This document shows, in pieces, positions 36,648 to 45,706 of a DNA stretch of 64,000 nt. Every line of letters begins with the position of its first letter. Position 1 is the stretch's first letter. A model generated the notes under the pieces. That model worked only from the letters and a program-made list of their open reading frames with translations, did not search any database and was not told the origin of the DNA. The DNA lies in the NCBI RefSeq assembly GCF_023634845.1, contig NZ_JAMLJL010000002.1, positions 186,001-250,000 of the forward strand, read 5' to 3'. The position numbers and the translations under genes are program-made. The stretch is from Flavobacterium amniphilum (GTDB lineage: Bacteria > Bacteroidota > Bacteroidia > Flavobacteriales > Flavobacteriaceae).

Positions 36648-36845
36648 TTCAGTATTTTTAAATCTATGGATGGTTTTAGTCTGCATGATAATCTTACATT
36701 TATAAGGAATGCTTCATATTGTTTTACCTGATTTTTATCCTCATAAAAAGTTATGCATCATATTATAAGATGGTGCAAATCTACTGAAAGTGTTTTTTAT
36801 TTGTAAGAAAAAGATTAAAATAAAAAGGAGATATTTTGGAATGCC
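36648..36845. other. Gap without genes
   Basis: AT-rich upstream region of the TlpA-like gene. No gene or clear structure is visible before the inverted-repeat element. Confidence 0.6.
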
Positions 36846-37014
36846 TCCTTTACCTCGCGAAATGAAATTCGGCGAAGCCAATCCTTTAGCGAAGTTTTAC
36901 AAATGAGCATTTATTATTAATTGAAAAACTAAATGATTTTAATTTTGAATTTAATTCTTTATAAGATTTTAGATTAAAAGTACCACGCGAAAGGATTCGC
37001 GCGGTAGCGGGGGG
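36846..37014. repeat. Inverted-repeat element family B, copy 2
   Basis: It has the same core and right arm as copy 1, ending GCGCGGTAGCGGGGGG. The left arm is decayed (TTTACCTCGCGAAATG instead of GCTACCGCGCG), so the terminal inverted repeat no longer pairs fully. Confidence 0.85.
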
Positions 37015-37065
37015 AAACTGAAAAAAACTAACCAAGCATTGCAGAAAACCATAATTATATGGTAA

Positions 37066-37779
37066 TTATTTACCTTCCTTGAGTTTTTTTGTTTTCGCTA
37101 AAATCTCAACTTCAACCTCTTCCATTTTATTAATTAACTTGAATGGATTACTAATGAGGTTTTGATTTTCTTTTACTATTCTTAGTTGCTCTTGTGTAAG
37201 AATTTGTGCAAAAACTTTGATCTCGTCTTTATCTGTATATTTTGCATATAAAAGACTACCTACCAAAACTGCAAAATTTGGAATATCTTTTGAGCTTTCA
37301 TTTAAACGGGCTATTGCTTCAGCTGTATTTAAATCAACTTCAGATTGAACTTTATCAATATGCTTTAATTGCAAAGCTCGTTCTAATTGTTCAACTCTTG
37401 AGGTTACTTCTTTATGTGTAACCACACGAATAATTTTCAACCATAAATTCTTATACCAAGACCCCAGTTTCGATGGGTATTCTTTATCTACTTTAAAGTC
37501 AAATTTTTCTACGAAATTTATAAACTCTTTATAAAAATTTTCTGCGATTTCTATGTTATCTGTATCAAGATATATTTGAGTTTCAATTGGCAAAGCTTTT
37601 TCATTAAATGTAACTTTTGCGATTTTTTTTCTCAATAATAGTTTCCTGTTTCTATTGTTTGGAGTTCCACCTGTAATTGAACTTAGAAAATCAGTTGTAG
37701 GAGATTTTCCACCACCACCGCTAGAAGTTCTTGGTTTTATAGGTAATTTTTTTCGTCTTCGATGTTGTTGCTGTTCCAT
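37066..37779 (-). CDS. Basic-tailed soluble protein, unknown
   Basis: The ATG at 37779 (MEQQQHRRRKKLPIKPR) gives 237 residues: a basic, Gly/Ser-rich disordered start (1-45), then a helical domain with many charged residues. A compact stretch (about 145-195) with LNTAEAIARLNESSKDIPNF may be a small adaptor-like helical domain. No enzyme motif or membrane segment is visible. It stands between two copies of the inverted-repeat element, next to a gene fragment. Confidence 0.6.
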   Translation of the reverse strand: MEQQQHRRRKKLPIKPRTSSGGGGKSPTTDFLSSITGGTPNNRNRKLLLRKKIAKVTFNEKALPIETQIYLDTDNIEIAENFYKEFINFVEKFDFKVDKEYPSKLGSWYKNLWLKIIRVVTHKEVTSRVEQLERALQLKHIDKVQSEVDLNTAEAIARLNESSKDIPNFAVLVGSLLYAKYTDKDEIKVFAQILTQEQLRIVKENQNLISNPFKLINKMEEVEVEILAKTKKLKEGK

Positions 37780-37941
37780 AATTTTGTGTTTAATGTAAGA
37801 TTTAATAAATTTTATACAGCTCATAAATATTTCTCATAAATCAAATTATGAACACATTTACAATCCCAATCTACAAAAAACCAACCACATACCGTAAGAA
37901 AAAGACTAAATTCTGTATAAATACGTAATACAAAAAGTACA

Positions 37942-38035
37942 TTAACTTTCAATAAACGGCTCCAGAAAACCTATCAACTCACTCCCTTCCCTATTCCAGC
38001 GAATCCCGTTGCCATTAGCGATCCGGATTTCATAC
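37942..38035 (-). pseudogene. Duplicated 3' end of the gene at 44846-45529
   Basis: Reading from 38035 to the TAA at 37944-37942 gives YEIRIANGNGIRWNREG and then SELIGFLEPFIES, differing from the C-terminus of the 44846-45529 product at a single residue. Similarity continues downstream of the stop to about 37875 (matching 44780-44845). Upstream it stops abruptly where inverted-repeat element copy 3 begins. It is therefore a broken duplicate of the last 31 codons plus 3' flank. Confidence 0.85.
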
Positions 38036-38183
38036 CTCCGCTACCGCGCGAATCCTTTCCCGTGGTTTTACGAATGAACATTTATTATTAATGAAAAACT
38101 AAGTGATTTTAATTTTGAATTTAATTCTTTATCAGATTTTAGATTAAAAGTACCACGCGAAGGGATTCGCGCGGTAGCGGGGG
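38036..38183. repeat. Inverted-repeat element family B, copy 3
   Basis: Complete arms CCGCTACCGCGCGAATCC and GGATTCGCGCGGTAGCGG and the conserved core. It joins directly to the truncated gene end at 38035, which suggests element-mediated insertion or recombination. Confidence 0.88.
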
Positions 38184-38270
38184 CCCGCCGTAAATCAAGT
38201 AGGACAAAATTTACTGTGTACTAATCTATAAAAAAATGTCATGAAGTTTATAAAGGAAAATATAGAACGT

Positions 38271-38299
38271 AAAAGCCCTGATGTATATCAGGGCTTTTG
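38271..38299. terminator. Hairpin terminator
   Basis: AAAAGCCCTGATGTATATCAGGGCTTTT, nearly the same hairpin as at 33042. It follows the second HExxH lipoprotein/secreted protein pair, as the first hairpin follows the first pair. Confidence 0.85.
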
Positions 38300-38341
38300 G
38301 ATGTGAGACTAATTACTAACCGTGAACTTAAACCATTCTGC

Positions 38342-39013
38342 TTATTTTTTTTTCAGTAGAATAAGTTCTTTGTTTTGAATATCTAAAAGACGTAATTCTT
38401 CTTTATTTTTTCCTTTTTGGATTAAATATTTCTTAATTCCTTTTGAAAAATTATTTCTTGTTTGATCCAAGGACAAAGTTACTTTTACTTTGGTTTTATA
38501 ATATATATAATCTCTAAAATCAACAACAACTTCATCATTCAGGTTGGCAAAAGAAATTTTATCAACCTCTGTGTTATCAGAAATAGTGATTTCAACTTTT
38601 CCTTCCATATCAACCATAAAGCCCTTAATGACTTTACTGTTTTTATCCATCAGAACAACTGTTGCTCCTCTGGAAACTGAGTTGTCACTGTTAAAGATTT
38701 GAATTTCAAAACTTGTCATTTTAACATTGTTGCCCAATGCATCATTAACTTTCATTTTATTGATGACCTCTACCCTTTTATCGACAGGGTTATTATACAT
38801 CATTACTAATGTATCATTTGAGATTAAATAATAGCCTCTATCTTTATAACTTATGTCCGAATGGCCGTTTCTAATAATTTCAAAGTTATCTTTTTTAAAA
38901 TTATAATCTGAGCACATTGAATTGACCGGATCACACCAACGGTACATTCCTTCAATTTTTTGTGAGAATGATTTAGTCGATATCAATATGATAATGGCAT
39001 ATAAAAATTTCAT
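38342..39013 (-). CDS. Secreted protein next to second HExxH lipoprotein
   Basis: The ATG at 39013 (MKFLYAIIILISTKSFSQ) places a clear signal peptide at the N-terminus and leaves 20 nt to the stop of the lipoprotein gene. The 223-residue product has a middle region resembling an exported carboxypeptidase-regulatory-like beta sandwich (GATVVLMDKNSKVIKGFMVD, then GKVEITISDNTEVDK). It is not obviously homologous to the 33248 product. Its position behind the protease-like lipoprotein gene matches the first pair. Confidence 0.65.
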   Translation of the reverse strand: MKFLYAIIILISTKSFSQKIEGMYRWCDPVNSMCSDYNFKKDNFEIIRNGHSDISYKDRGYYLISNDTLVMMYNNPVDKRVEVINKMKVNDALGNNVKMTSFEIQIFNSDNSVSRGATVVLMDKNSKVIKGFMVDMEGKVEITISDNTEVDKISFANLNDEVVVDFRDYIYYKTKVKVTLSLDQTRNNFSKGIKKYLIQKGKNKEELRLLDIQNKELILLKKK

Positions 39014-39033
39014 ATTCAAAAATAAATTATTGT

Positions 39034-40776
39034 TTAACATCCAGAGTTTTTTCCTTTTTTCGGTTGTTCATTTCCATCAACGTCTTTCCCTTTCGTTTCT
39101 ATAGACAAGGTATCTAAAATTCTGTTTCTATCAGCAACTCTTGGAACCATTTGCTCGAAAATTGGATTTGTAACTCCTGTATTTTGATCATGTGTCAATC
39201 CACCCCATGCCATATCAACATAAAACTGTCTTGGAAGATTATAACCTTGCGAAATTCCATATTCTTGCAAAGCATCTGCAATAGGTGCTAAATAGTTGTT
39301 TGCTATAAAATCGTGATTAGAATTAATATGTATTGTTGTAAACTGAGGCCCTAATAATAACTCTAATTGTGTACTATTTGTAGAATTATAATATGCAGCA
39401 ATTATATAAGCGTGTATAACCTCATGCAATATTGTTCTAACTATTGCTATTTCGGATGCTGAAGCAAAATTATCAGCATCAAAAGTTGTAGTAACGGTAC
39501 CTGTCGCAGCATTATATCGCGTACTTGTAACACCATAAGTACCAGCTGGTAAATCCCCATTATTCATTATCCAATTAAATCCTGGTGTATTACCGCTAAA
39601 TTTTTGAACAACCTGGGCTACACTGCCCTTTTTTAGAGATGCGATACTATTCATAAGACTCTGCATACAAGGTTTTAAATTATTAGAATTAATTTTCGTT
39701 TGCTCCCACATTTTTACCTTTACATAATTTTCAACATTGATATTGGGATTTGATGCGCAATAATTAATCAATTGTTTTATAAAATTAGAACTAATGCTTG
39801 AAAAATTATTTTGAATCAAATAATTGAATACTGCAGTTTGATTTTCTGCACTTTGTTCAGCAAGCCACAAGTTAATGTTTCCATTTGAATTAAGATAACT
39901 TAATGCTTTATTGTAATTAGTTGTTGATGTGTTAACATAACTAAGAACCGGTAATGTTGCATAATAATCAAATTGAGTAAACTCTTCGCGAAAGCTAAGA
40001 CTATTTAAAAATTGTCTTTGAACGGTAGTAAGAGTACCGCCAACAGGAGTTGTTATAATGCCACCGCCAGTAGTACCTGTTCCCGTTCCCGTTCCCGTTC
40101 CTGTCCCTGTTCCTGTCCCTGTTCCTGTCCCCGTTCCTGTTCCTGTTCCTGTTCCTGTTCCTGAACCTCCATATTGTACAACTACATAAAATAAAAAAGC
40201 TGGATTTGTACAATTATTACCTGCAAGATGTGCTACTCCACCACTACCATGACCATCATTATAACAAAATAAAATCTTGCATACATATACAGTTTCTTTA
40301 CCTACAATATTAACAGGTCTAACCTGTCCATCAAAAATACCTGACTGCAATTCATCTTTAGTTACATTATACTTTACAATGGCTGATTCATATTCTCCAT
40401 TTAATCCTGCTGTAATTACAAGGTTTTCGACATATAATTCATCAGAAGTTAAATCATAAATTGGGAAAGTATAGGTCTTTGTCCCATTACTTTCAATATA
40501 AGAGCCATCATTTTCATCAACATAATAATTGTTAAGATCAACTCCTCGATTAATAGTAGATTTTGACTTTCCTTTTTTAAAATCATCAACTATTTGAAGA
40601 ACTTTAGAAAAAGATCTGGAATTATTTTGTTGACTTCTCAATTCTCTTAAAGAAATTTTTTGGAATTTAATTTCTTCTTTGGAACTTGACTTTTCAGTTT
40701 CTTCATTACAAGAAGAAAATGTAAATGCTAAGACAGAGAAAATAGTTCCTAAAATTTTGTTTACATTTAGTTTCAT
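39034..40776 (-). CDS. Lipoprotein with HExxH zinc-protease motif, copy 2
   Basis: The start at 40776 (MKLNVNKILGTIF) shares the CCAATGAAA context with copy 1. The 580-residue product has a lipobox (TFSSC), an N-terminal domain resembling copy 1, a linker of about 14 Gly-Thr dipeptides coded by a hexamer repeat, and a C-terminal domain with RTILHEVIHAYII (HExxH). The block WLAEQSAENQTAVFNYLIQ is shared with copy 1. A later Asp- and His-containing region (HINSNHDFIANN) may supply the third zinc ligand. Probably surface-anchored. Confidence 0.75.
   Translation of the reverse strand: MKLNVNKILGTIFSVLAFTFSSCNEETEKSSSKEEIKFQKISLRELRSQQNNSRSFSKVLQIVDDFKKGKSKSTINRGVDLNNYYVDENDGSYIESNGTKTYTFPIYDLTSDELYVENLVITAGLNGEYESAIVKYNVTKDELQSGIFDGQVRPVNIVGKETVYVCKILFCYNDGHGSGGVAHLAGNNCTNPAFLFYVVVQYGGSGTGTGTGTGTGTGTGTGTGTGTGTGTGTGTTGGGIITTPVGGTLTTVQRQFLNSLSFREEFTQFDYYATLPVLSYVNTSTTNYNKALSYLNSNGNINLWLAEQSAENQTAVFNYLIQNNFSSISSNFIKQLINYCASNPNINVENYVKVKMWEQTKINSNNLKPCMQSLMNSIASLKKGSVAQVVQKFSGNTPGFNWIMNNGDLPAGTYGVTSTRYNAATGTVTTTFDADNFASASEIAIVRTILHEVIHAYIIAAYYNSTNSTQLELLLGPQFTTIHINSNHDFIANNYLAPIADALQEYGISQGYNLPRQFYVDMAWGGLTHDQNTGVTNPIFEQMVPRVADRNRILDTLSIETKGKDVDGNEQPKKGKNSGC
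40074..40164. repeat. Hexamer repeat coding for (Gly-Thr)n
   Basis: About 14 copies of a 6-bp unit (CCTGTT/CCCGTT/CCTGTC on the plus strand), in frame within the second HExxH lipoprotein gene. Length change by slippage would keep the frame and alter only the linker. Confidence 0.9.
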
Positions 40777-40838
40777 TGGCATATAATCATTTCACTTATG
40801 TTTAATCAGGCAGAAATGTAATTGTTTACTCCTGTTTT
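40777..40838 (-). promoter_or_regulatory. Conserved leader of HExxH lipoprotein gene, copy 2
   Basis: It contains ATTTCACTTA, TCAGGCAGAAATG and TTTACTCCTGTTTT, in the same order and nearly the same spacing as at 35608-35670. It is either a retained duplicate or a shared regulatory leader. The remaining gap to 41083 shows nothing else recognisable. Confidence 0.55.
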
Positions 40839-41083
40839 TGTTTTATCGGGGATTTTGTAATAGAATGATAGTAAAGAAAATTGGGCCGCAAAACTAACAA
40901 TATAAAAGAGAACTTACTATTACTTTTTACTTCATTTTTGATTTCATCTTAGTAATCACAAGGCCTAAAGCTTTTAATTCGTTACCAAAAACCAACTTAA
41001 ACAACTGATTTGGTTATCTCTAAAACTTAGTAAAAAACTATAAGCTGAATAGATAATATAAAACAAAAAAGCCCTGAATAATT

Positions 41084-41231
41084 CCTCCGCTACCGCGCGA
41101 ATCCTTTCACGTGGTTTTACAAATGAACATTTATTATTAATGAAAAACTAAATAATTTTAATTTTGAATTTAATTCTTTATAAGATTTTAGATTAAAAGT
41201 ACCACGCGAAAGGATTCGCGCGGTAGCGGGG
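41084..41231. repeat. Inverted-repeat element family B, copy 4
   Basis: Complete arms CCTCCGCTACCGCGCGAATC and GATTCGCGCGGTAGCGG with the conserved core. Just before it, AAAAAAGCCCTGA looks like the left half of the hairpin found at 33042 and 38271 without its right half, so the element may have replaced part of a terminator. Confidence 0.88.
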
Positions 41232-41236
41232 AATTA

Positions 41237-41926
41237 TCATTTTTTCAAAAAATCCAATGACTGCCTAAATGTGTATTTATTTTCAAACATATCTTCATAT
41301 TCAAAAATTAAATACCCATTTTCAAATTGTTTTCTACACTTTTCTTGAAAAAATTCAAATACGCTTGGATCATAGCCCTTGGGTTCTATCTTAAAAAGTA
41401 TTTTTGTTGAGTTGGGAGCCAAAATAGGTTTTGGAGATGTATTATGCAAAATATCTATATAATTAAAATCGAAAAATTTGTCTACTTTTTTTTCAGATAA
41501 AAGAATTTCAAAATTTCTATAGGTTTGATTATTACATTCCAAGTACCATTTTGTTATTATTAAAGGACCATTTCCATGATTACATAATGTGATTACAGTT
41601 TTTTTAGGTCCTTTGTGCATATCTAAAAAAGGATATGGTTTATTCAAACTATGAATCATTGAAACTTCAGTATTTTGAACTTTTTCTGCAATTTGCAAAC
41701 TGTAATAAATACTTAATAAAGAAAAGAATACTGCTATTAAACTTAGAAATGTGCCAGACACACCTCCAATATAACCTCCAAATTCAGCCCAGTCTGTAGC
41801 ATCTGAAGATAAACCATCATTGAAATTGCAGAAGTATAAAACTAATGGCAATACAATAACTATTAATATTATTATTGATATAGGTACTATTATTTGCTTG
41901 AATCCAATTTTATTAATTTTCTCCAT
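41237..41926 (-). CDS. Two-helix membrane protein with soluble C-terminus
   Basis: The 229-residue product has two membrane helices (about residues 14-33 and 48-70) with the motif WAEFGGYIGGVSGTFLSLI between and in the second, then a soluble beta-rich domain. The W-FGG-GG pattern next to a helix pair resembles proteins annotated as putative phage abortive-infection membrane proteins (putAbiC-like N-terminus), a weak resemblance from memory. It is the last gene of a four-gene minus-strand operon with a trypsin-like protease. Confidence 0.65.
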   Translation of the reverse strand: MEKINKIGFKQIIVPISIIILIVIVLPLVLYFCNFNDGLSSDATDWAEFGGYIGGVSGTFLSLIAVFFSLLSIYYSLQIAEKVQNTEVSMIHSLNKPYPFLDMHKGPKKTVITLCNHGNGPLIITKWYLECNNQTYRNFEILLSEKKVDKFFDFNYIDILHNTSPKPILAPNSTKILFKIEPKGYDPSVFEFFQEKCRKQFENGYLIFEYEDMFENKYTFRQSLDFLKK

Positions 41927-41960
41927 GTTTAACTTACTGATTGCATTTAAAAATTAAAAT

Positions 41961-42530
41961 CTAGACAGATTTTTTCATTTCTTCGGATATCCTATTATAT
42001 GTATTTGGAAAATAACTATATGCTTCAGTCAATCTTTTTTTTTCTTTTTCTCTTGCTTCATTAAGCTCAATAACATTTCTACACTTTTCAAAGCTAAATT
42101 TAGGTTCAACAAAATCTCTCAAATCATTAAACAAACTAATAATAATCTTTCTTTTTTTAGTCAAATTTGTAAAATATGTTATTACTTTAAAATAGTTTGC
42201 GTTCGCTAATCTAATTTTCTCATCAAACTCTTGCAAAATACTAAGTGATTCATTTGCAGACTTATACAATTCCTCATTATCTACATTCTTATCAAACTCA
42301 AAAGCAATTGCAGCCAATCTTAAAAAATATGCTGAATGTGTAATTTCTTGAATATATAAAGCATAATATTGGGATAATAAATAGGCAAGAAATCTTTCTT
42401 CAGCTATAAGCTCCATTTTCATTTTTTTCTTATCTCGGTTTGATGTTAAAAATGACGAAAGATATTGTCCAGCTAAAGTTAAAGCTCCTCCAAGTAAAGC
42501 TGCAATTAATGTATAATATCCTGGTATCAT
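41961..42530 (-). CDS. Membrane-anchored helical protein
   Basis: The 189-residue product has one N-terminal membrane helix (YYTLIAALLGGALTLAGQYL, residues 5-24) followed by a long helical, charged cytoplasmic-type domain (DKKKMKMELIAEERFLAYLL onward). No enzyme motif is seen. It lies between the protease gene (25 nt upstream) and the two-helix protein gene (34 nt downstream) in one transcript. Function unknown. Confidence 0.65.
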   Translation of the reverse strand: MIPGYYTLIAALLGGALTLAGQYLSSFLTSNRDKKKMKMELIAEERFLAYLLSQYYALYIQEITHSAYFLRLAAIAFEFDKNVDNEELYKSANESLSILQEFDEKIRLANANYFKVITYFTNLTKKRKIIISLFNDLRDFVEPKFSFEKCRNVIELNEAREKEKKRLTEAYSYFPNTYNRISEEMKKSV

Positions 42531-42555
42531 TGTTTACTAATGATTTTAAAGTAAA

Positions 42556-44064
42556 TTAAGTAGAAAACGAGAAAAGATATTGACAAAAAACCAGTTTAGC
42601 AATTTCATTCCATTTTGTCAATACATCTTCACACATTGAATTATTGTCATCTTGTAAACAAAGTGATAAATTTTGATTATACTCAGTACTACCTTCATCA
42701 TCTGTTAATGAAAGAAAAAATAAATCTTTATTCTTTTTTGCAGTTGTAATAAATTGAAATTCTAATTGTTGGATATTAGTTGAACCATTCACAAACGAAT
42801 TTTTCCCATATCCTTCACGATTTATATATTGCCCATCGAACGTTAAAATTGGAGCTGGGTAACTATAATTTGGGCTTCTTTGCCACGAAGATATAGAATC
42901 AATAGGTCTATTGAGTCTTCCATTTTCACATAGTTCATCCATAATATCATAGTTTTTTGCAAGTTTGTAATAATTCAACTTAATGTGCAATGATCTGTGT
43001 GAAGTTATAAATTCTGTTTCATTTCCTTTTTTAATTATTTTATAATCATGTGGTAATACAAAAGTCAAACCAGTTTCAAAATTCCTATAAATATCAAATT
43101 CTGTTTTTGTGAGATTAGTTTTTTGAAATAAATTTATTAAAGCAGTAAGGGCGTTTTGATCATTGGAATATTTCAAAATATCAGAAAATGATTTTTGTGC
43201 GACTTTATAAAATTCGATATTTTGGATCTTAAACATATCTTTTTGTAATATTTCTTTCTCCTTAATTAGAAAATCTTCTCCGAAACTATTCATATCAATT
43301 GGAAGTTCGGAAGAGAATGCTATTTCAGAACTCTTTCTAAAGCTATCATCTATATTATTGATGTTTTCAATTGAATTTTCAAGATCTAAAATTTTTGAAG
43401 ATGGTATTCCCCAAGAAATGCCAACTTGACCTCTATTAAGTCCCCCATTTCCAATTGCTATTATTTGCCCTTTATTATTAAAAATAGGAGCTCCAGATAA
43501 TCCAGGCAAAAGAGAGCCTTGAAAATGGACAACTTCTATATCTGGATTAAAGTTCAATTTATTAAGTTCTGCAACAATACTTGAAGGAAGGTTCGGCCTT
43601 AGTTTTTTACTTTCATTAAATGGAATTCTTAATTGAATACTTCTTTTACTTGGTGCACCAAGCGGATAACCTAAAGCTTCAACATTCTGTTTAATAAAAA
43701 GATTTGAACTAATAGAGTTTAGAGGTTTAAGTTTCGGTATATTCACTTCGAGCATTGCCAGATCTGCCGACTTCAATATCTTAACAACTTTAGCGCTATA
43801 AAAAACACCTTTTGTATAAGTATTATTACTTGGAATAAAAATATTAATCGATCCATTAGAACAGTTACCTGTTACTAGATGTAAAGCAGTTACAATTTGA
43901 TTGCTTTTCTTCCAAACAAATCCTGTTCCTGATTTTGCTTTTCCAATATCTCTACATGAATAGACAACTTTTACAACAGAACTATTTAAATCAGATAAAT
44001 CTTGACTATAAACAATTTTAGTAAAAAAAAGAAAAAAAAGTAAATGTTTAGTTTTTAGATTCAT
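42556..44064 (-). CDS. Trypsin-like serine protease, exported
   Basis: The 502-residue product has a signal peptide (residues 1-20). An S1-type trypsin fold follows: SGTGFVWKKSNQIVTALHLV (catalytic His in TALH), KSADLAMLEV (Asp), and GSLLPGLSGAPIFNNKGQII (Ser in GLSGAP). A C-terminal domain of about 240 residues, not recognised, may sense or bind a target. It is the second gene in an operon with three membrane-protein genes. Stand-alone trypsin-like proteases joined to small membrane proteins occur in predicted conflict systems, so a defence role is possible but not shown. Confidence 0.85.
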   Translation of the reverse strand: MNLKTKHLLFFLFFTKIVYSQDLSDLNSSVVKVVYSCRDIGKAKSGTGFVWKKSNQIVTALHLVTGNCSNGSINIFIPSNNTYTKGVFYSAKVVKILKSADLAMLEVNIPKLKPLNSISSNLFIKQNVEALGYPLGAPSKRSIQLRIPFNESKKLRPNLPSSIVAELNKLNFNPDIEVVHFQGSLLPGLSGAPIFNNKGQIIAIGNGGLNRGQVGISWGIPSSKILDLENSIENINNIDDSFRKSSEIAFSSELPIDMNSFGEDFLIKEKEILQKDMFKIQNIEFYKVAQKSFSDILKYSNDQNALTALINLFQKTNLTKTEFDIYRNFETGLTFVLPHDYKIIKKGNETEFITSHRSLHIKLNYYKLAKNYDIMDELCENGRLNRPIDSISSWQRSPNYSYPAPILTFDGQYINREGYGKNSFVNGSTNIQQLEFQFITTAKKNKDLFFLSLTDDEGSTEYNQNLSLCLQDDNNSMCEDVLTKWNEIAKLVFCQYLFSFST

Positions 44065-44071
44065 ATTAACT

Positions 44072-44665
44072 TTATTTACAATTGAGTAAAATTTTTTCTT
44101 TCAAAACCAAAATTTGATCTTTTTGGGGAACATCATTTTCAACTGAATCTGTAAAAATTTGCCATTCTGGACTTAATGATTGTAATTCGGAAATTAAAGT
44201 TTCGGCATCATTTAACTTTAATAAGTCATTACAATTTTCCGATATATTGAAGAGAACCCCATGATTTATATCGTCAGTTTCTTTAGCTTCTGCCCCATGC
44301 AATTTATCATATAAATTTTTTATTATTCCAGAAGAATCTTTATCCTTTAGTTCCCATTTTTTTTTAAAATTTTCAGGGTTAACACCGAACCAATCATTTG
44401 TTCTAGCATAGATTCCTATTGTAGCTGAGAATGAAAGACCAATTAAAAAAACTGCCAATGGTAAAATATTAATTACTCCTAATTTATCATTGAGTTTTTC
44501 CTTGATTGAACCATCTTCTAAACTAAACAATAAAGTAATTACACTTGTAATTATTGCTAAAATTGAACTTATGACAGTTTGAATAACTGATGAAACAGAT
44601 AGTCCAATTAACCAACCAATTGAAATTCCACAGATAAATAAAGAAATTATGTTAAGTGTTTTCAT
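44072..44665 (-). CDS. Membrane protein heading protease operon
   Basis: The 197-residue product has about three membrane helices in the first 95 residues, then a soluble helical domain with an acidic KDKDSSGIIKNLYDKL stretch. It is the first gene of the operon; the protease gene starts 7 nt after its stop. No homologue recognised. It could anchor or sense for the protease; only the position supports that. Confidence 0.65.
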   Translation of the reverse strand: MKTLNIISLFICGISIGWLIGLSVSSVIQTVISSILAIITSVITLLFSLEDGSIKEKLNDKLGVINILPLAVFLIGLSFSATIGIYARTNDWFGVNPENFKKKWELKDKDSSGIIKNLYDKLHGAEAKETDDINHGVLFNISENCNDLLKLNDAETLISELQSLSPEWQIFTDSVENDVPQKDQILVLKEKILLNCK

Positions 44666-44845
44666 TTGTCTTTTGTTTTAAATCTCTATCTAATCTTTAA
44701 ATTATTATTGCCATAAATTTTTAAAATATTAATTCATTCAACATATAATGCTAAAATGACTAATCTTCACTAATATAATAAAAACCAACCACATCCCGTA
44801 AGAAAAATATTAAATTCAGTATAAATACGTAATACAAAAAGTACA

Positions 44846-45529
44846 TTAACTTTCAATAAACGGCTCCAGAAAACCAATCAACTCACTCCCTTCCCTGTTC
44901 CAGCGGATCCCGTTACCGTTTGGGATGCGGATTTCATATACGAGTCCGTGCTTGTAATGAAAGAACACATTCCACCAGGTGGCGTGTTCGATAATGTGCT
45001 CCACCAGTTTGCGGACCTGCTTTTCTTTTTTGGCGGTGTTGCCTTCCATGGCGCCCCAGAAATCAGTATGGCCCCGGCCGAGGTGTTTCTCCCAGGCGCG
45101 TCTCGCCTGTGTGATTTCAATGTTATACGGTAGCAGGCAGCTTTTAATGAGTGTTTCCTTTTTGGGCGGCAAGGCAGTCTCGTCGGTGGCACTCGACTCG
45201 GTGAAGCGTTGCCCCATCACGGCCAGCAATTGGATAAACGGTAATTCCGTTAGCAGACGGGCATATTCCCTTGTAAAGTCTTCAACCGTTTGATGTGTGG
45301 CATACAACTTCCGGAACTGCGTGAGCAACTCTTTCAGGTCAATGTGGATTTCTTCTTTATACTGTGGAAGCAAATCTTTGGACTGTCCTTTGATCATCAT
45401 CGCAATCAGGTTCGCATGAAACCGCCCGAAATTTTCCTCATCCAGAAAATTCCCGTAGCGGTCGAGCCATGCCTCCGGCAGGTATTGTAGTATGTTTTGC
45501 CGGAAATCTTCCGGTAGATTGATAGACAT
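44846..45529 (-). CDS. Conserved-looking hypothetical protein
   Basis: The 227-residue product has no signal peptide or membrane helix. It contains an acidic N-terminal helical part (LPEDFRQNILQYLPEAWLDR), a His/Trp-rich segment (LGRGHTDFWGAMEGN; HATWWNVFFHYKHG) and ends SELIGFLEPFIES. Codon use is more GC-rich than in the genes downstream. No family recognised. Its last 31 codons and 3' flank occur a second time at 37875-38035. Several long frames on other strands overlap it but are shadows. Confidence 0.7.
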   Translation of the reverse strand: MSINLPEDFRQNILQYLPEAWLDRYGNFLDEENFGRFHANLIAMMIKGQSKDLLPQYKEEIHIDLKELLTQFRKLYATHQTVEDFTREYARLLTELPFIQLLAVMGQRFTESSATDETALPPKKETLIKSCLLPYNIEITQARRAWEKHLGRGHTDFWGAMEGNTAKKEKQVRKLVEHIIEHATWWNVFFHYKHGLVYEIRIPNGNGIRWNREGSELIGFLEPFIES

Positions 45530-45532
45530 TTT

Positions 45533-45706
45533 TAGACTTCTTAGATTATTAGACTACTTAGACTCTTAGACAATTTACAAATTCCTGAGGACTAAGAGCT
45601 ATGGACTATTCACTTTAGACTTCTTAGATTATTAGACTACTTAGACTTTCTTAGACTCTTAGACTCTTAGACAATTTACTAATTTCTAAAGACTATTTAC
45701 TAAGGA
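45533..45706. repeat. Tandem TTAGACTTC and CTAAGGACTA repeats
   Basis: Two near-copies of a block of about 90 bp (TTAGACTTCTTAGATTATTA, then GACTACTTAGACT and ACAATTTAC) follow each other, built from 9-bp TTAGACTTC-like units and ending in GGACTATGGACTAATCAC. No gene. It is a larger local duplication of the dispersed low-complexity family. Confidence 0.75.

Noticed and set aside
44878..45293. Two 104-codon frames overlapping the 44846-45529 gene
   Set aside because: They are frame shadows in a GC-richer gene. The 227-residue frame has the better composition, and its end is conserved in the duplicate at 37942-38035.
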